DNA from: Turbatrix aceti
Taxonomy: Eukaryota; Nematoda; Chromadorea; Rhabditida; Panagrolaimidae
Length of the DNA stretch: 64,000 bases
NCBI GenBank assembly: GCA_963969345.1
Contig: OZ017770.1
Location: forward strand, 1,745,246-1,809,245
Direction: 5' to 3'
The translations under genes were made by a program, and so were the position numbers. The notes under the pieces are model-generated. The model had not been told where the DNA came from, made no database searches, and was given only the letters and a program-made list of their open reading frames with translations. Position 1 is the stretch's first letter; every line of letters begins with the position of its first letter. Positions 32,252-44,828 of this stretch are shown here, one piece after another.

Positions 32252-33070
32252 ATGTGGGATTTTGAGCCATTGGAAGCCGATAATCTGGGGTTAGACGAAC
32301 ACTTCGCTCGCCATCCTGCCCCGGGCAACGCACATGCTTCCGAAGGAGCAGGTATAATCGTTTAACATTTGACGTATGTAAATATTTTGTCTGCTAAATT
32401 TAGCCATAATGCAGCAGGAATCTGCTTTTTCGTTCGATAGCATGCATAAATTCTTCTCAGACCCGTATATATTAGGCATGCTTGGAGTAACTGCCGTACT
32501 CGCTGTCTTGATTCCTATTCTGAGTGGTATATTCTTCCGCTACTTCTACAAAATGCAAAATACCTGTGAGATTGTCTCTGCCCGCGTTCTGGATGTTGCT
32601 AACAAGTTTGTAGATAACTTCGTCGAAGACAAACCTAACGACACCGAAGAACTCTTGTTTGACGATGGTAAGTAGTCTTTGTTCTTTCTGAACCTTCAAT
32701 TTATCATTTTTCTTGTTCAGACGAATTTGCAAAAAACGATAACGACTTTGAGAACTGCGACCCCCTTGATCTGTCCCCCGAAGAACGTATCCTGCTTGGC
32801 GCTACTATGGACGCCGACGACCCGACCGATACCAACATGCTCGAGGCCCTTGCCAAGATCAAGCTTCACGGAAAACTCGCCAGTGCCCAGCTGCGTGTCA
32901 AGACGGCCAAGATGAACGAAGAATTGAGCGAGGAAGAACGCCTTGCAGAGCAGAAGGTCAAAGATGAGCAACTCGCGAAAATCTACGCATTGATGCAGGA
33001 AAATGCGGACAAATTTGGCGTCCAGTCCGAAAATGATCTCCAAGAACAACTCAAGTTGTACGCGGCTTAA
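32252..33070 (+). CDS. MXRA7: MXRA7-like single-pass membrane protein
   Basis: Three exons: 32252-32351, 32404-32667, 32721-33070; 237 residues. A hydrophobic segment (ILGMLGVTAVLAVLIPILSG) at about residues 53-72 is the only membrane span. The C-terminus is acidic, then basic and helical, and ends KVKDEQLAKIYALMQENADKFG...DLQEQLKLYAA, which corresponds to the conserved C-terminus of matrix-remodelling-associated protein 7 (…EQLxxIFxLMxxN…VQEQLRLYDM in vertebrates). The molecular role of MXRA7 is poorly known. The call rests on this C-terminal block and overall layout. A GTAG acceptor-like site lies five bases before the start. Confidence 0.8.
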
Positions 33071-33301
33071 TTTTGGTTTGTCATTGATATATATATAAAT
33101 AACCATGACCGTTGACAAATTTTTTGTATAAAGTATGAGAAACAAGCACATCCAATTTTGGGTTAATTCTTTATTACAAAAGTGACAACTAGTATGGTAA
33201 CTAAATATACAACGCTAACACTCGCTAGAAGTAATAACAAATCGGTTCACTGACAAGTTAGCCCTGGGGCTGTTTGATGGAGACAAAAGAGAAATCCATC
33301 T

Positions 33302-35296
33302 CTAAACCACACGGTGTATCGGTTGCTGTTGTGGAGCTGCTTCGAGATCTTCGTCGTCGAATAGAAATTCACAAATGTTTTGTGCGCATCCACGTCTGCA
33401 ACAAAATCCCAGTAAATCGGATACAAAAGAGTATAAACTTACGAAAAAGGGCTATTGCTGTAAGTCTGGAAGTGCTTGTAACGATACGCGTTAAGCCGCT
33501 CATTCGCCGTCATGGCATGTGTAATCTACAAAAAAAAGTAGGTTACAATCATAGAATTCAATGGTAATAACAACTTACGCCATAGACCTGCATAAAAACG
33601 AGGACGTTGAGCCAGAAGAAGAGGAAGAGAGTCAAGAAGAAAGTGTATGTTACCCAGAGCTCACAGGAGATTAACGCCAACGTTGAAAACTCGCCGCATA
33701 CATTCGTATAATCTAAACCAAATTTTTCAAACAGTATAAATATTTTTTCCTGACTTACAGGAATATATGCCCATCATCATGAGAATCGATGAGAAATAGA
33801 GTAGCAACAAGTACGACATGAACAATCTGTGATTCTTCATGCCAATGCATTTGCCGATCCAAATGCAGTGATGATCAAACTTTCGAACGCAGTGGTCACA
33901 GTATCGACAGTGCTTAGATCGCATGGGACGAATTATGAGACAGGTTGAGCAGAAGTTTCCGGTAAAGGTATCGCCTTCGCTCATTTCGATAATCTGGCTG
34001 CATTTGTCCTAAACAAATTCATTTCATACAGTACAAAAATAATTATAAAAACTTACAGCCTGGCTTGAAGTGATGACACCGGGATCACGAACGCAAAGCA
34101 GGTAATGTAGGTATGGCAACATAACAAGGACAACAAAGAATGATATCTGAAGGTACCACCCGGCAGATTGGTGCAAGTACATAAGCCATATGACAAAGAA
34201 ATACATTTTAGAGGTAATGACAAAGAATAGTGCAAATGATCCAATTGCATAATATTGATGACCGATGTATCTCCTGAAAAACCAAGTGGTTTTCATAAAA
34301 ATATTCTAAAATTTAGAAACTCACGAAAGCAAAGACCCGAGAGCCGCATAGATGGCAGCAACGAGAAGCATCTTGATGAGTACATGATAGCTCGAAACGA
34401 TGACAAAACCGGGAAGGAAGTAAAACAAAAACGGAATAATCTGGGCGACAAAGCTCCGAAGAGTCGTGTCCTCGTAGATGGTCTGCTTGAAGGTAAAGCG
34501 TCTGAGTCCCCGTTGCCGCTCATTCATTGCTATGAGTTGCATGGCCAAAAAATCATTCTTTCGCAGAGCAATGTCGTACGAAGTCTCGTTTTCCTTGTTT
34601 GGTATTGATGTATCGGCTTTGAGTTTGAGCAGCGTACCTATGCTTGCGTGATTGCCGTGCATCACCGCGTAGTGCAAAGCTGTATTCCCGAAAATCCCAT
34701 CCGTAGCGTTGACATTGGCACCCATAGATACCAGCATCTGCATGGGATCCCGAGTAGTTGTTCTCATTGCGGCGTACATCAGTGGAGTCAGCTGCGCTGC
34801 ATCCCGTGTATCCGGTGACTGTCCCTTGGCTATGAGATAGCACGCAATCGGCGTTCTGCCATACTGACAAGCTGTGTGAAGCACCGTAAAGCCCTCTCCA
34901 TCCCGAATGGTGTAATCGGCGCCATTTTTGACCAGAAGAGCAACCATCCGTGTATGACCCTGCCGACATGCCCAGTGCAGCGGTGTACATGCCAAAACGC
35001 CTCCAATATGATTGATGTCTGCATTCTTTGAGATTAGGTATTTCGCAATCTGAAAAAAAATGAATCGAAAAAATGAAAAGAAAATCCTTGAAGCTATATA
35101 AAACCTGTAATCGGTTGTTAATCGCAGCCCAGTGAAGCAGCGAGCATTCGTCGACATCTGTATCATTGGGCGAAGCCAGTCCAGACTCAATGAGATGCCG
35201 AACTTTTGACAGGTCACCGAATTGAACAGCCTGCTTGACATCTAGGTCGTCAAATTCGCCCGCAGAAGTGCCAGCATCTTCGTATTCAACGTGCAT
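33302..35296 (-). CDS. ZDHHC17: Ankyrin-repeat DHHC palmitoyltransferase (HIP14/ZDHHC17/ZDHHC13 type)
   Basis: Seven exons on minus: 35296-35105, 35049-34325, 34273-34057, 34008-33759, 33712-33579, 33525-33443, 33395-33302; 564 residues. Ankyrin repeats fill about residues 20-230 ([73 protein letters not shown]), followed by two membrane spans, two more, and the Cys-rich catalytic domain: [21 protein letters not shown] and [17 protein letters not shown] with an intact DHHC. Further spans and the conserved RYKHF and GC..NICEF tail end the protein. It attaches palmitate to cysteines of synaptic and trafficking proteins on Golgi membranes. The start lies one base after TTTCTCAG, an acceptor-like site, so the 5' end is probably trans-spliced or follows a leader intron. 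Confidence 0.95.
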
Positions 35297-37343
35297 TCTG
35301 AGAAATTTGAAGAAAGTTGAATCACAGACACAACAATGGGAGGCTGAACACTGTCGTCTCTTGCCTGGGCATCATCAACCAGAGATAAGCGTATTGCATG
35401 TAAATTAGACACGCATGCTAAAAGTCGCCGTGATGAAGGCCATACACAGCCAGAGGGCTAGAAGCACGACGCTGCCCAAATCTTAAACCAGATGGTTGTG
35501 TAATACCGCTCACGATAACAATCTAAGAGTAATCCTGGCCTTCAAACATTTGCATGACAGCAGACAACAAAAAAAGGATTTCAAAGTGCGCGTAAAACCG
35601 ATCAATAAGTAACCACTAAAATTGTACAACCAACAAAACATGCAGCATTTTTTTTGACATCAGAAATGCTTTTCAAAACAATGTTTTTTTTTTCATCTAT
35701 TTCCCTCCACAACGTCCGCATGTATGCGTTGCGTTGCGCTTATAGACAGATTCAACGTCGGGAAACGTACAAAAAGAAGTGCCTTTGTTGCGTGAGAAAA
35801 ACAGGTTTTTGGGACACCCTCTCCTGCCTAGACTTCATGTAGAACAAAGAGGATCACTCTGAAGGGTCTGGGGTTATGCGTTCTTTTTTTATAATTTCAA
35901 ACAAGGCCGCGGTAAATAAAACCCCGGTAAACGTGACTAAGCAAGACGCAACGCGCAAGGGGCGTCACAGCAAGCTCCGACTGCCACTGCCACGGCAGTA
36001 TGCACACTTGGTTCTAAAAAAGGCTTCGTGACCTTTTATTTTGTACAGCGTTGGATGATTTTTTTGTACAAAAAAATTGACTTTGATTTCCTCCAGGGAG
36101 GATAAATAGTATATGTGAATGAAGAAACGAGACTTATCTGACAGTGGATGTAGTCCATAGCGGTGAGCGATCTTCTCCCCTGCTCCTCTTCACCGCGCGC
36201 ACACATGCGCTATAAGCGCTCTATACTACTGGCTGGCTTGAATATGTAAAAAAAGCACGACGATGAAACAAACGTTTCCGCCGCTGATTCACTCATGTTC
36301 AGCTTAAACGAGGGGGAATGTGAATTATGAAAATAAACTTTCAAGTTCTGGATGAAAATTGAATGACTAAATTTGTTATCAGTCCACAGGGGTTGTCGGT
36401 TGTGTTCATGATCTATAAGATTGCGTTGGATATGTCAGCAAGAAATGTGGGCTGCCTATACAGGTGTCATACTATTCGCGAGTCAATTTCTTCAACATTA
36501 TGCGCCCTTTTTTCGTTTGATAAAGCTCCATGGATTGCAGCTGTCATTTTTTATCCCCCTCCCCCTCCAACGAAATTTTCGAAGAATTATTTCCATGTTA
36601 TTGTTTTCTTCGCTCACAGTGTGCGTCCAAGTGGTGGTGGATGAATAGATGAGAAAAAAAGTCGATGTCATTTCCTGCAACACTGCCTGCATGAGTCGAG
36701 TCGGCAGCGATGACAGACAATTCCCTCTATTGGAGTTCTTCGCGACAAGCCAGCCTAGTGCTCATGCCTACACCTCGCAAGCAACCCGGACATGCCTGCT
36801 CTCTCCGCCAGCTACTCCCACATAAAAAATGAGTCATTGATTAGGTTATAAAAAACGGTAGTTTCGATTATCAAAAAACGATTTATTGTGGGTTTTCACA
36901 AAGAAAGAAACAATGGGGAGAAAACAATAGTTCACGCAACACTGAAGAAAGCAAATTTGGTTTTTGTAGACAAAAATTGGTTGTATTGTCTAATTATTTA
37001 CACTAACGTGAGCGACTTTTGGCAAGTAATGATGGAAGAACGACAATTGAATATAAAAAAAACTTGCTGCGACCCGATTTTTTGAATCCATTTTATTTTT
37101 GGTTAAAACTGATGTGGTAGTAGCAATCCAAAGTGAGAATTAGTATTGGGTTGCCATAGGCTTGATATTGCATAACTGACCGAGAAATGCGTCTACTGCT
37201 GGCAGGTATGATAAAAAGTAAGAAAAAAACATCGCGTCAATCATGATCACGTAAATTTAACAAAACAAAAAACAATTTAATCCACCAACAAAATAAACCC
37301 CGAAAGGAAAGATAATTTGTAGATCAGTAAAAATTCAAAGCAA
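35297..37343. other. Non-coding region between DHHC and Rab genes
   Basis: No gene recognised; only short frames without domains. It should include the DHHC promoter and the Rab 3' UTR. A somewhat GC-richer patch occurs near 35910-36000, with ordinary AT-rich sequence elsewhere. Confidence 0.45.
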
Positions 37344-38120
37344 TTAGACGAAGGTCGGAGCAGGTGCACTAGAACAACAATTGCTCAGAGTTGATCCATT
37401 GAGACCACTGACAACTTTTTCGTCTGCAATCACGCCATCAACGTGGAACGCAGAGGCAAATTGATCGGAGTCTTCGCTGTCTGAATTTATGTTTGAAACA
37501 AGTAGTCGATCACGCATTGCAGTAGCCAGATCGATGAAGGCTTCGTCACAGTTGATACCCGTCTTTGCGCTTACTTCGTAGAGAGAAACGCCTATTCTCT
37601 TTGCCAGGCTAAAAATAAATTATAATAAAATCAAAAGTAATGTGGTCGACAACAAACCTCTCAGCCCGATCAAATCCAACTTTGCGTTCGGCTTCCATGT
37701 CTGCCTTGTTGCCGACCAATAAAAGCACCGCGTTTTGGGGAGCGTTATTACGGATTTCTTTGAGCCAGTAATTTTCGAGGTTCTCAAATGAACGCTCATT
37801 AGTCAGATCGTATACACACATAATTCCATGAGCTGAGTGGTAGTAGGAATTGTAAATTGTGCTAAAATTTAAATTATAATGACCATGTTGCGTTTTTTCA
37901 AAATAAAAAAATACCGGTATCGCTCCATTCCAGCTGTATCCCATAGCTCTAACCTGATTCTATCCCTGCCAAGTTTGATAGTTTTTAGTTTAAAGTCGAC
38001 ACCAAGAGTGCTGATATGATCCTCCCGAAAGGTGTTTTCGGCGAAGCGAAGCAAAATGCACGACTTGCCACAGTTGTGGTCGCCGACGACGACGATTTTA
38101 AAGAGATAATTATAGCTCAT
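37344..38120 (-). CDS. Rab-family small GTPase with Met in place of the switch-II Gln
   Basis: Three exons on minus: 38120-37915, 37861-37658, 37608-37344; 224 residues. P-loop GDHNCGKS (usual GDSGVGKS), switch I STLGVDFK, G3 WDTAGMERYR where Rabs have WDTAGQERFR, G4 GNKADM, G5 EVSAKTG. RabF motifs and the NERSFENLE region resemble the Rab3/8/10 group. The C-terminus has a Cys-Cys pair (NCCSSAPAPTFV) that is ten residues from the end rather than terminal, unusual for geranylgeranylation. The Gln replaced by Met is the residue that positions the hydrolytic water, so slow GTP hydrolysis is likely. A TTTTTACAG site 22 bases before the start looks like an acceptor; an ATG between them is out of frame. 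Confidence 0.92.
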
Positions 38121-40886
38121 TATCTCTTGGCATCGACTGGTGCTGTAAAAAAAGTGCAAATAACAACACCGTTAGAAGTATACACTTTTGAAATAAATTC
38201 GTATATCCACGGTGTCAAAAATCAACTTCAAGCTCTCAAAAGAGAATGCTCGTTCAAGTGTCTCCAGGGCGAGTGGATTCAGGCATGAGTAAATAAAAAG
38301 AAAATCATCCTATGTAAAAAAGATCAAGTCTTTCATCGCGAGTTTATTTCCAAACATCAAGGATGAGGAGGATTGTCGGTAACGTTAACGAAAAAGCAAT
38401 CGATGTTCAAGGGAAGCTTATTTTTAGAGACAATAACCCATGGGTGAGCGTTGTACTATTGTACACGACATACGAAACACAAAAAAACATATTTGCACAA
38501 CGAGAATCGTTTGTCTTGCCGTGAGGTAGAAAAACCACAAAAAAGCAAGGCGCAGGTTCTTAAAATCAAAGCTTGTTAGGAAGCACAAAAAAAGGATCGC
38601 AAGAGAGAATGAATGCCGTTGGCTGCTGCTTTCTTGATTGCCTCACTGCCCTAAATGAGTTTCCATGTGTCAAATTTACGCGAAAAGGCGGAATAGTAGC
38701 AGTATTACTTCAGATGTTTATTTTGTCCAGCAAAAGATGAACGAACGGAAATGTAACTTGAAAGAACCAGATATTCTTCATTCGTATCAAAGAAAAAAAA
38801 TACCCATTACTCATCCAAGAAAAACAACAATAGGCTATTACAAAAATTATTCTGTTTTTCTAGAAAATGGAAAACAAAAAAGAACAACTCATCATCGTTC
38901 ATCAGCATTGAGGGAAAGGAATAAAAGTGAACGTATTTTTCAAGGGCTATGGATGAACGTTGTGAACGGTTTTACTATGTACATTCGCTGCAATAAAACA
39001 TCGTCGATCGTTGGCACTAGTTTTCACCCGGACGCACTACGCTGGCCAAGCCTTACACTCCGCTACGGACGACCAATCCGTCGGAGCAATAGCCTCACTT
39101 AATAGCGCTTGCGCCATTGTCTGGGTTAAATTTTTTTCCAAAAACATAAAGTCGCGACGAGTCAAAGTAAAAATTAGCCTGCATTAGACAGAAATACTAC
39201 GTTTTCCCAAGTCTAGAGGCGTCACTTGAATTTTTTTTGCAAAAAGACTGTACAATGCCTCCGGTCTTCATCAATATCGTTAACAAAAAAAACTATAATT
39301 CCCGTTTGTTCACCGCCAAACCAAACTGCAGCTGAATAAAAAATGAGGCGAAACAAAGCAAAGCGATACCCGTTAGGCAGAGGCCTGTCTGTGCGCGGTT
39401 TTGCACAGGAGTAATCGGCGTTTTTGTTTCGTTTAACGTAAGGTATGGTGGTTGGGGGCATTTACATTTAATTGTCGGAATCCATAAATGCGCACCCTAA
39501 TCATTGTTGCCAGAAAGGGAGAGGAACACAGAACAACCAGTGAAGCAAAGGGCGTCTAACTATTACGAATGCTAACCACTATCGTTTTTCTTTGTGTATA
39601 TGAATGGTACTTTTTACGGAGAAATCAACACAAATAGCGGCAAACACGTTAGGTCTTGCGCACAATGATGGCGACTGTCAACGGGTGGTGGCAGGTTTGT
39701 TGCGCAGTAGTGCAAAAAAAAGGGTAGTATACAAAAATGTCGTTCGTATAATTGAATACCACCATCGCTTATCGAATCGGCCTGGGATGGATGTGTTGTT
39801 CGTCTGGTAAATTATTTAACCACAAAATAGCAGCGAAGTAGTCGCGGCGATTATCTCCTTCTCAGATCACTGTCCATGATTGCCTTTTTTTTTACACTGG
39901 ACACTACTGCTACGAACAAACTAGGGGCTTTAATTATATTGCCAGGGTGTGTCCGTCAAAGTTCAAAAAATGAAGGCAGGGCTCAATGTAGTGGCGATGG
40001 AATACAAAACAAGCTCATCGCAATATTTTTTTTCTGAAAAGGCTGCCTGCAACTGTACGAATCAACGATAATGTCAAAGAAATGATACAGTAATGCTGGT
40101 CATGATCGATAAAAACAATTGCAACATCATTCAATTTTTAAATTTCGTGTTCTTAGAGTTTACTATGCATTTTTTACAACGGAAAAAAAATATAAAGCAA
40201 CGAAACACATTTTCACTCAATTTTCGGAGATAAAAAACGGCCCACATTTTATTAATTTATGACTTCCTCAACCTTGGAACTTTTTTTCCAAAAAATTTGA
40301 TTGAATGCGACAAAAAAATCTTTTAAAGAAAACGGCCTGAGACATTTCACATCACAACCCGGTTGTTTACAAATCGACAATTAAAATTTTCTTGTGACTA
40401 GATGACTCAAGAATGAATCATTCAACGCACAAAAACAGAATTTACGCCTACAAAGGCGTGGTATGCTTTCCAGTCGTTGTTACACATGTAAGCACCATAA
40501 TACTACTTAACAAATGGTCTAAACTCTCCGAAGCGCAAAGGACTCAACTTAACGGTCGTCGAGTCGTGTCTATTGATCCATGGGAACGGAACGTATGCTT
40601 TCAAGTGCGAGTATAGGGTGTTTTGACAATGGGTTTTCACATCGGATTTGGAGACATACCACAAACCGCCTCTCCAAACCATAACAAATACCGTGAATGA
40701 GTGCTGCGTTCTGTTCTGTTGACCGTTACCCACCCACCCTAGCAAATACATCGTAAAAGCATGCTTTATTTTATTATCACGTAAGTTGACTTTTTTGCCA
40801 GAACCCGAAGAAGTCAAAAAAAACAAAAATTCTGACTATACAATAAATAAGTCACATTTGATTGCACGTGCGCCTCTGTGAATCTA
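38121..40886. other. Non-coding region between Rab and PGAP2
   Basis: No gene recognised. A plus-strand frame near 38665-39102 (145 codons) is rich in Lys, Arg, Asn and Ser and has no family resemblance; it is probably chance. The rest is AT-rich. Confidence 0.4.
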
Positions 40887-41778
40887 TTAGGTCGTCTTTT
40901 CGGAGGCGTATTTCGGCAACAATTCGTAGTCAAAACCTCCCCAGTGCGTGACCAAAACGAACTTCTTGCCCTGAAAATCGTAGCTTGCAGTGTAGTGGAA
41001 AAATATGTTAAAAACGACGATTGCGTATTCGCAGAGAGCAAAGTAAGTATAAATGAAAGGCTCGCAGTAGGTGTTGTGTCGCCAGAAGAAGTACATGCCA
41101 AGGAGGAGGAAAACAATTTCACCACCGCAGCACATGATTTTGTATTGAAAAGATTGCTCGCCCTAAAGTTCATATAAATGTCAGCGCGCCAAAAAGAAAT
41201 TTGAAACATACAAGGGCAGTGGTGCGTCGACGTTTCGAGTAATCGAATAACCAGGTGTGAAAGATCATGTAGCAAAGGGAACAGATCATGAACATGCAAA
41301 AAGAAATTTTATGAAGCGCTAAAAAATTTTTCTATCAACCGAATTTTGCATGACTCAACGCACCGTAATCCTCAACAGATGAAATCGATGTCAGCATGAG
41401 AAGGAAAAAATTTTCGGTAACGTTGAGCAAACATGTAAAGTTGCACAGCCACCTGAACCACGCCGGCATGGAGATAGGCGTCATAGGCGAGTACAGCATG
41501 TAGTTGCGGTAAGCAAAAGCCATGGCAAATCGGGGCATCGAGTGCAGAGCAATCAGGAAGCGCCAGATGTATCGTTCGGGGGCATAGCTAGCGACAGCAG
41601 CTGAGATCGATGGAAAGTAGTTGGGTACACCACAGTGGGTTCTCGTAGCCTCGTCCCAGTGAATGATCATGCTGATGATGACGCAGATAGTCAGCGCCGA
41701 CAGCGGCAGCCCTGCCACAACGTAGGCTGCTAGCTTGAAGGGAATCGTAAGAACTTCATCACTCTCATTCAAAACCAT
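40887..41778 (-). CDS. PGAP2: PGAP2/FRAG1 family, post-GPI-attachment lipid remodelling factor
   Basis: Three exons on minus: 41778-41364, 41318-41212, 41162-40887; 265 residues, close to the human length. A Frag1/DRAM-type multi-span membrane protein: first span after KLAAYVVAG, then HCGVPNYFPSISAAVASYAPERYIWR and AMAFAYRNYM, conserved in the family, three or four further spans, and the loop YFFWRHNTYCEPFIYTYFALCEY that precedes the last helix. PGAP2 works in Golgi membranes to reacylate GPI anchors with saturated fatty acid. MRPL16 lies 249 bases upstream on the same strand, and TTTAG stands 12 bases before the start, so the two could be a small operon. Confidence 0.95.
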
Positions 41779-42027
41779 GGTGAATCAACGCTAAATGTGA
41801 GTGAATGAATGCCTCAAACTGCTGGTTCGACGCCAACTAGGTGCTGATCATATCTGCAGAGTTACCTTAAAATCTGGGTCATCAAACGAGAGGATCCCAA
41901 AAAAATAACCATAGGTTCAAAATAACCTTATACGAAGTACACATGCCTCCTAGTACAATGAAATTTTACAACCAAACAACAACAAAAAAATTCGCAAGGA
42001 ACTACGACTATCTAGTTGAACAAAAAA

Positions 42028-42834
42028 TCACTTGTAGCGGCCTCGCCAGATGATGTCGTACTGCGACAACCACTTTGAGCTGTTCTGCATGTTGTACCGG
42101 ATCACGGTATCCCAATTGAAAGGATTCTGGTTGTTTGCGCCGATGTACTCTTCTTGCTGACGGCGTTGATCCAGGATCTCCTGACTGACAAACTCGACGG
42201 GAAACGGCAGACGGTCGCAGAGGTAGGTCAGGTACGCGCGAGCCTAAAAAACCCGAAATCTGCATGTACACAATAAAAACACCTTACCTCGAATTCAGTG
42301 ATGTGGCCACCAACTTCCAAAATAATGCGATTGGCCCGGACAGGAGTGACGTAGTGATGGATACTTCCCTTTCCACCACCAAGTTTTGTGCCTTGAGCCT
42401 TCTTCGTTCGCGGCAGCCAGGGCGGATCGACACGCCAGATAGCAAACTGCTTGTCGGTCAGATTCTTGTTCAGTCTTTCGCAGAGGTATTTGAACTCGGA
42501 AGAAGAAATAAAACCTCCAGTAACAGCGGCCAGGCCGAATTGTTTGTGGATGAGGTCGGTATGAATCTCTTCGACACCTCGAGCTTCGATCATGCGCTTC
42601 GTCGTCTTGTACTTCTGTTCTCCACGTTCAGGATCATACGTAGGCTCTGTCGGCATCGGTGTCAGCTTATACTGGCCATTTGGAGGAAAGACAACGTCTG
42701 CAAAACAATATGCATATAAAACAACACTGAATTAGAAAAAACTCACTTTCAAACGTCACTGGAAAATCCACCTTTGTGTTTCTGCATCGTACAGCCGTGA
42801 AAAGCACTCTTCCGGGTCCGAGCAGACGCTTCAT
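42028..42834 (-). CDS. MRPL16: Mitochondrial ribosomal protein L16 (uL16m)
   Basis: Three exons on minus: 42834-42747, 42697-42288, 42243-42028; 237 residues. The N-terminus (MKRLLGPGRVLFTAVRCRNT) is a basic presequence. The ribosomal L16 core includes FGLAAVTGGFISSSEFKYL, LTDKQFAIWRVDPPWLPRTKK, LGGGKGSIHHYVTPVRANRIILEVGG and an animal-specific C-terminal extension (LPFPVEFVSQEILDQRRQ...). It sits at the peptidyl-transferase side of the mitochondrial large subunit. Length and motifs are normal. The PXK gene starts 234 bases away in the other direction, so they share a short bidirectional promoter. Confidence 0.96.
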
Positions 42835-43068
42835 AATGCCAGAATCTCAACCCGAGAAGGAGATAGCTAACAACAATGCAATCCAACGCATCTATTATTC
42901 TGAGTAAAAAAGTTCGTGTCGAGAGTGCTCAAAGTTTCGTTTTCTGAAACCATCTGCTCCTGCTACTCGTATAGCAACAAGCCGGCGGCGGTGTTCGTGC
43001 AATATTTTGTATACTGATTAACAACCGTGCAATGAAGTGTGTTATTTAAATCATAATTTTTGTACAGA

Positions 43069-44828
43069 ATGTCACCTTTATCGTTAGATACTACTTATAT
43101 TATACTATGCGAAATTACGGGCTGGAAACTTGAGTCTGGTCACGTGGTGGGTTTTTTCTTTGAAAATATTTTTTGTTACTATTGACAACTTTCCAGGAGT
43201 ATGAAATTGAGTGTACGAGACCTTTGATCAATGAAAAATGGGTTGTTACGCGGCGTTACAATGATTTCTACACGCTTTATCAGCACCTGATGCCATTCGG
43301 GTTGAAGTTGCCGTTTCCCCCCAAAAAAATCTTTGGCAACACCGAACCAACTTTCGTTGATGGCAGAAAACAAGTTCTCCAGGTGCATTTTTTGCTTATA
43401 TTTCTGTCTGAATATCAGTTGTGGTTTTCAGCAATTTTTAGACAAAGTACTAGTTCATCCCCTGATTTACTGCAACACCGAGGTCATGAGATTTGTTCTG
43501 CCGGAAGACGATAACTTTATCAATGGTTTGTCATTTTTTTAATCCACATAAAAACACTCATTCATTTTGCAGATTACTACCAACGATCTCAAATCGCCCT
43601 TCGTAACATGCCCAATTATATTTTGACCCAACGATTACCCAACATAGGTTGGAGATGTGAAAAGTTCTATGCCCAGGTGCTCAACACAATGAACCATCAA
43701 ATCTCTATCTATTCCTGGACTTCTCACGGACCGGATTCTATTGGCACACCTGCTGAGCTTACTGCGACTCTCAAATTTCTGTCAAAATTTAATTGCCCGG
43801 TATTGTTTCAACCCATACAAACTTTTGTCGATCACAATGGAATGGGTATCATCTCGGAGACTTGGGAAGCTGGCAGCTTACGAGATCAACTTTACAGAGT
43901 TTGTTTTTATGTTCTCACAGTTTTATTTAATTTCAAAATTTCAGAAACCCCCGGGAGAACGATTTCTACAAAAATACGCTGTTCAGAACGAATGCTACTT
44001 TCTCAACCCTCTGGACATCCGATTCATCGCACGGCACGTTTTGGAAGCATTAGCGGTTCTCAACAGCTTGTCGGTGCCCTATTGTGAGAGTTTATTGGTT
44101 TTATATCTCTAACTAATTTTTTTAGTGAACATCCACTGTGGAAACGTGCGAATCACGGGCAATATCTGTGAGCTTACCGATGTTGAATTTGGTGCGTTTG
44201 TTTTCTTGAGGTTTTATGTTATCGTAACGTATTTTTGTAGCGCTAATGGGCAACTCATCGTACAATCGACCCATCATGGTTCGTCAGCCGTTGGTCAACT
44301 CCATTGAAGACATGATGGTGTATAGCTTTGGTCATTTGTTATACGAGATGGTCGGTGGTGTGCTTGTTTTCCCAGAACACAATGCACAACAAGCGTTGGG
44401 CAAAATTCACGTCAGCTTTCGTATGACAACTTTTTTTAAATTGTTTTCCAGTATAATCAACGATATTATAATTTAGAACCAATTCTACGCTCGATTTTTG
44501 ACGCAACCGATCGCCTGCCAACGCTGCAAGAGCTAATGTCCAACATGTAAGCCACCTTCGAAAGATGCAGAATAACAAATCGTTTTTTAGCATCTTTGAT
44601 AACATATCCGTGGCACGTATGAGTCAACGAACGATAGCTGTTCCCGGCGCTGTGAAGGCGTTCCTTGAGCGACTTTCCCAACGGATTGTTAACCGGCTTC
44701 AAGCTGACAAAAAGTCCCTTTTCGATCGGGAACGAAAGGAACACTTTGAAGAGCTTGTGCATTCCGAAACTGAACGTAAGAGGCGTAGAGAGTTGGTTCT
44801 CGCCGAGCTAAGCAGACGACAGGTGTAA
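43069..44828 (+). CDS. PXK: PX-domain pseudokinase PXK
   Basis: Nine exons: 43069-43146, 43197-43382, 43432-43525, 43573-43898, 43945-44083, 44126-44191, 44241-44420, 44477-44546, 44591-44828; 458 residues. PX domain in residues about 10-125 (TRRYNDFYTLYQHL, LPFPPKKIFG), then the PXK-specific DIGWR-like motif (PNIGWRCEKFY) and a degenerate kinase domain: the HRD-equivalent loop reads LNIHCGNV, with no catalytic Asp, and the DFG position reads TDVEF. The C-terminus is a charged coiled segment. PXK binds phosphoinositides on endosomes and affects receptor trafficking. The junction of exons 7 and 8 is uncertain (an alternative would give a 41-base intron). TTTTTGTACAG ends one base before the start. 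Confidence 0.93.

Noticed and set aside
38665..39102. 145-codon plus-strand open frame
   Set aside because: Basic, Asn/Ser-rich composition typical of AT-rich spacer; no domain, no splice partners.
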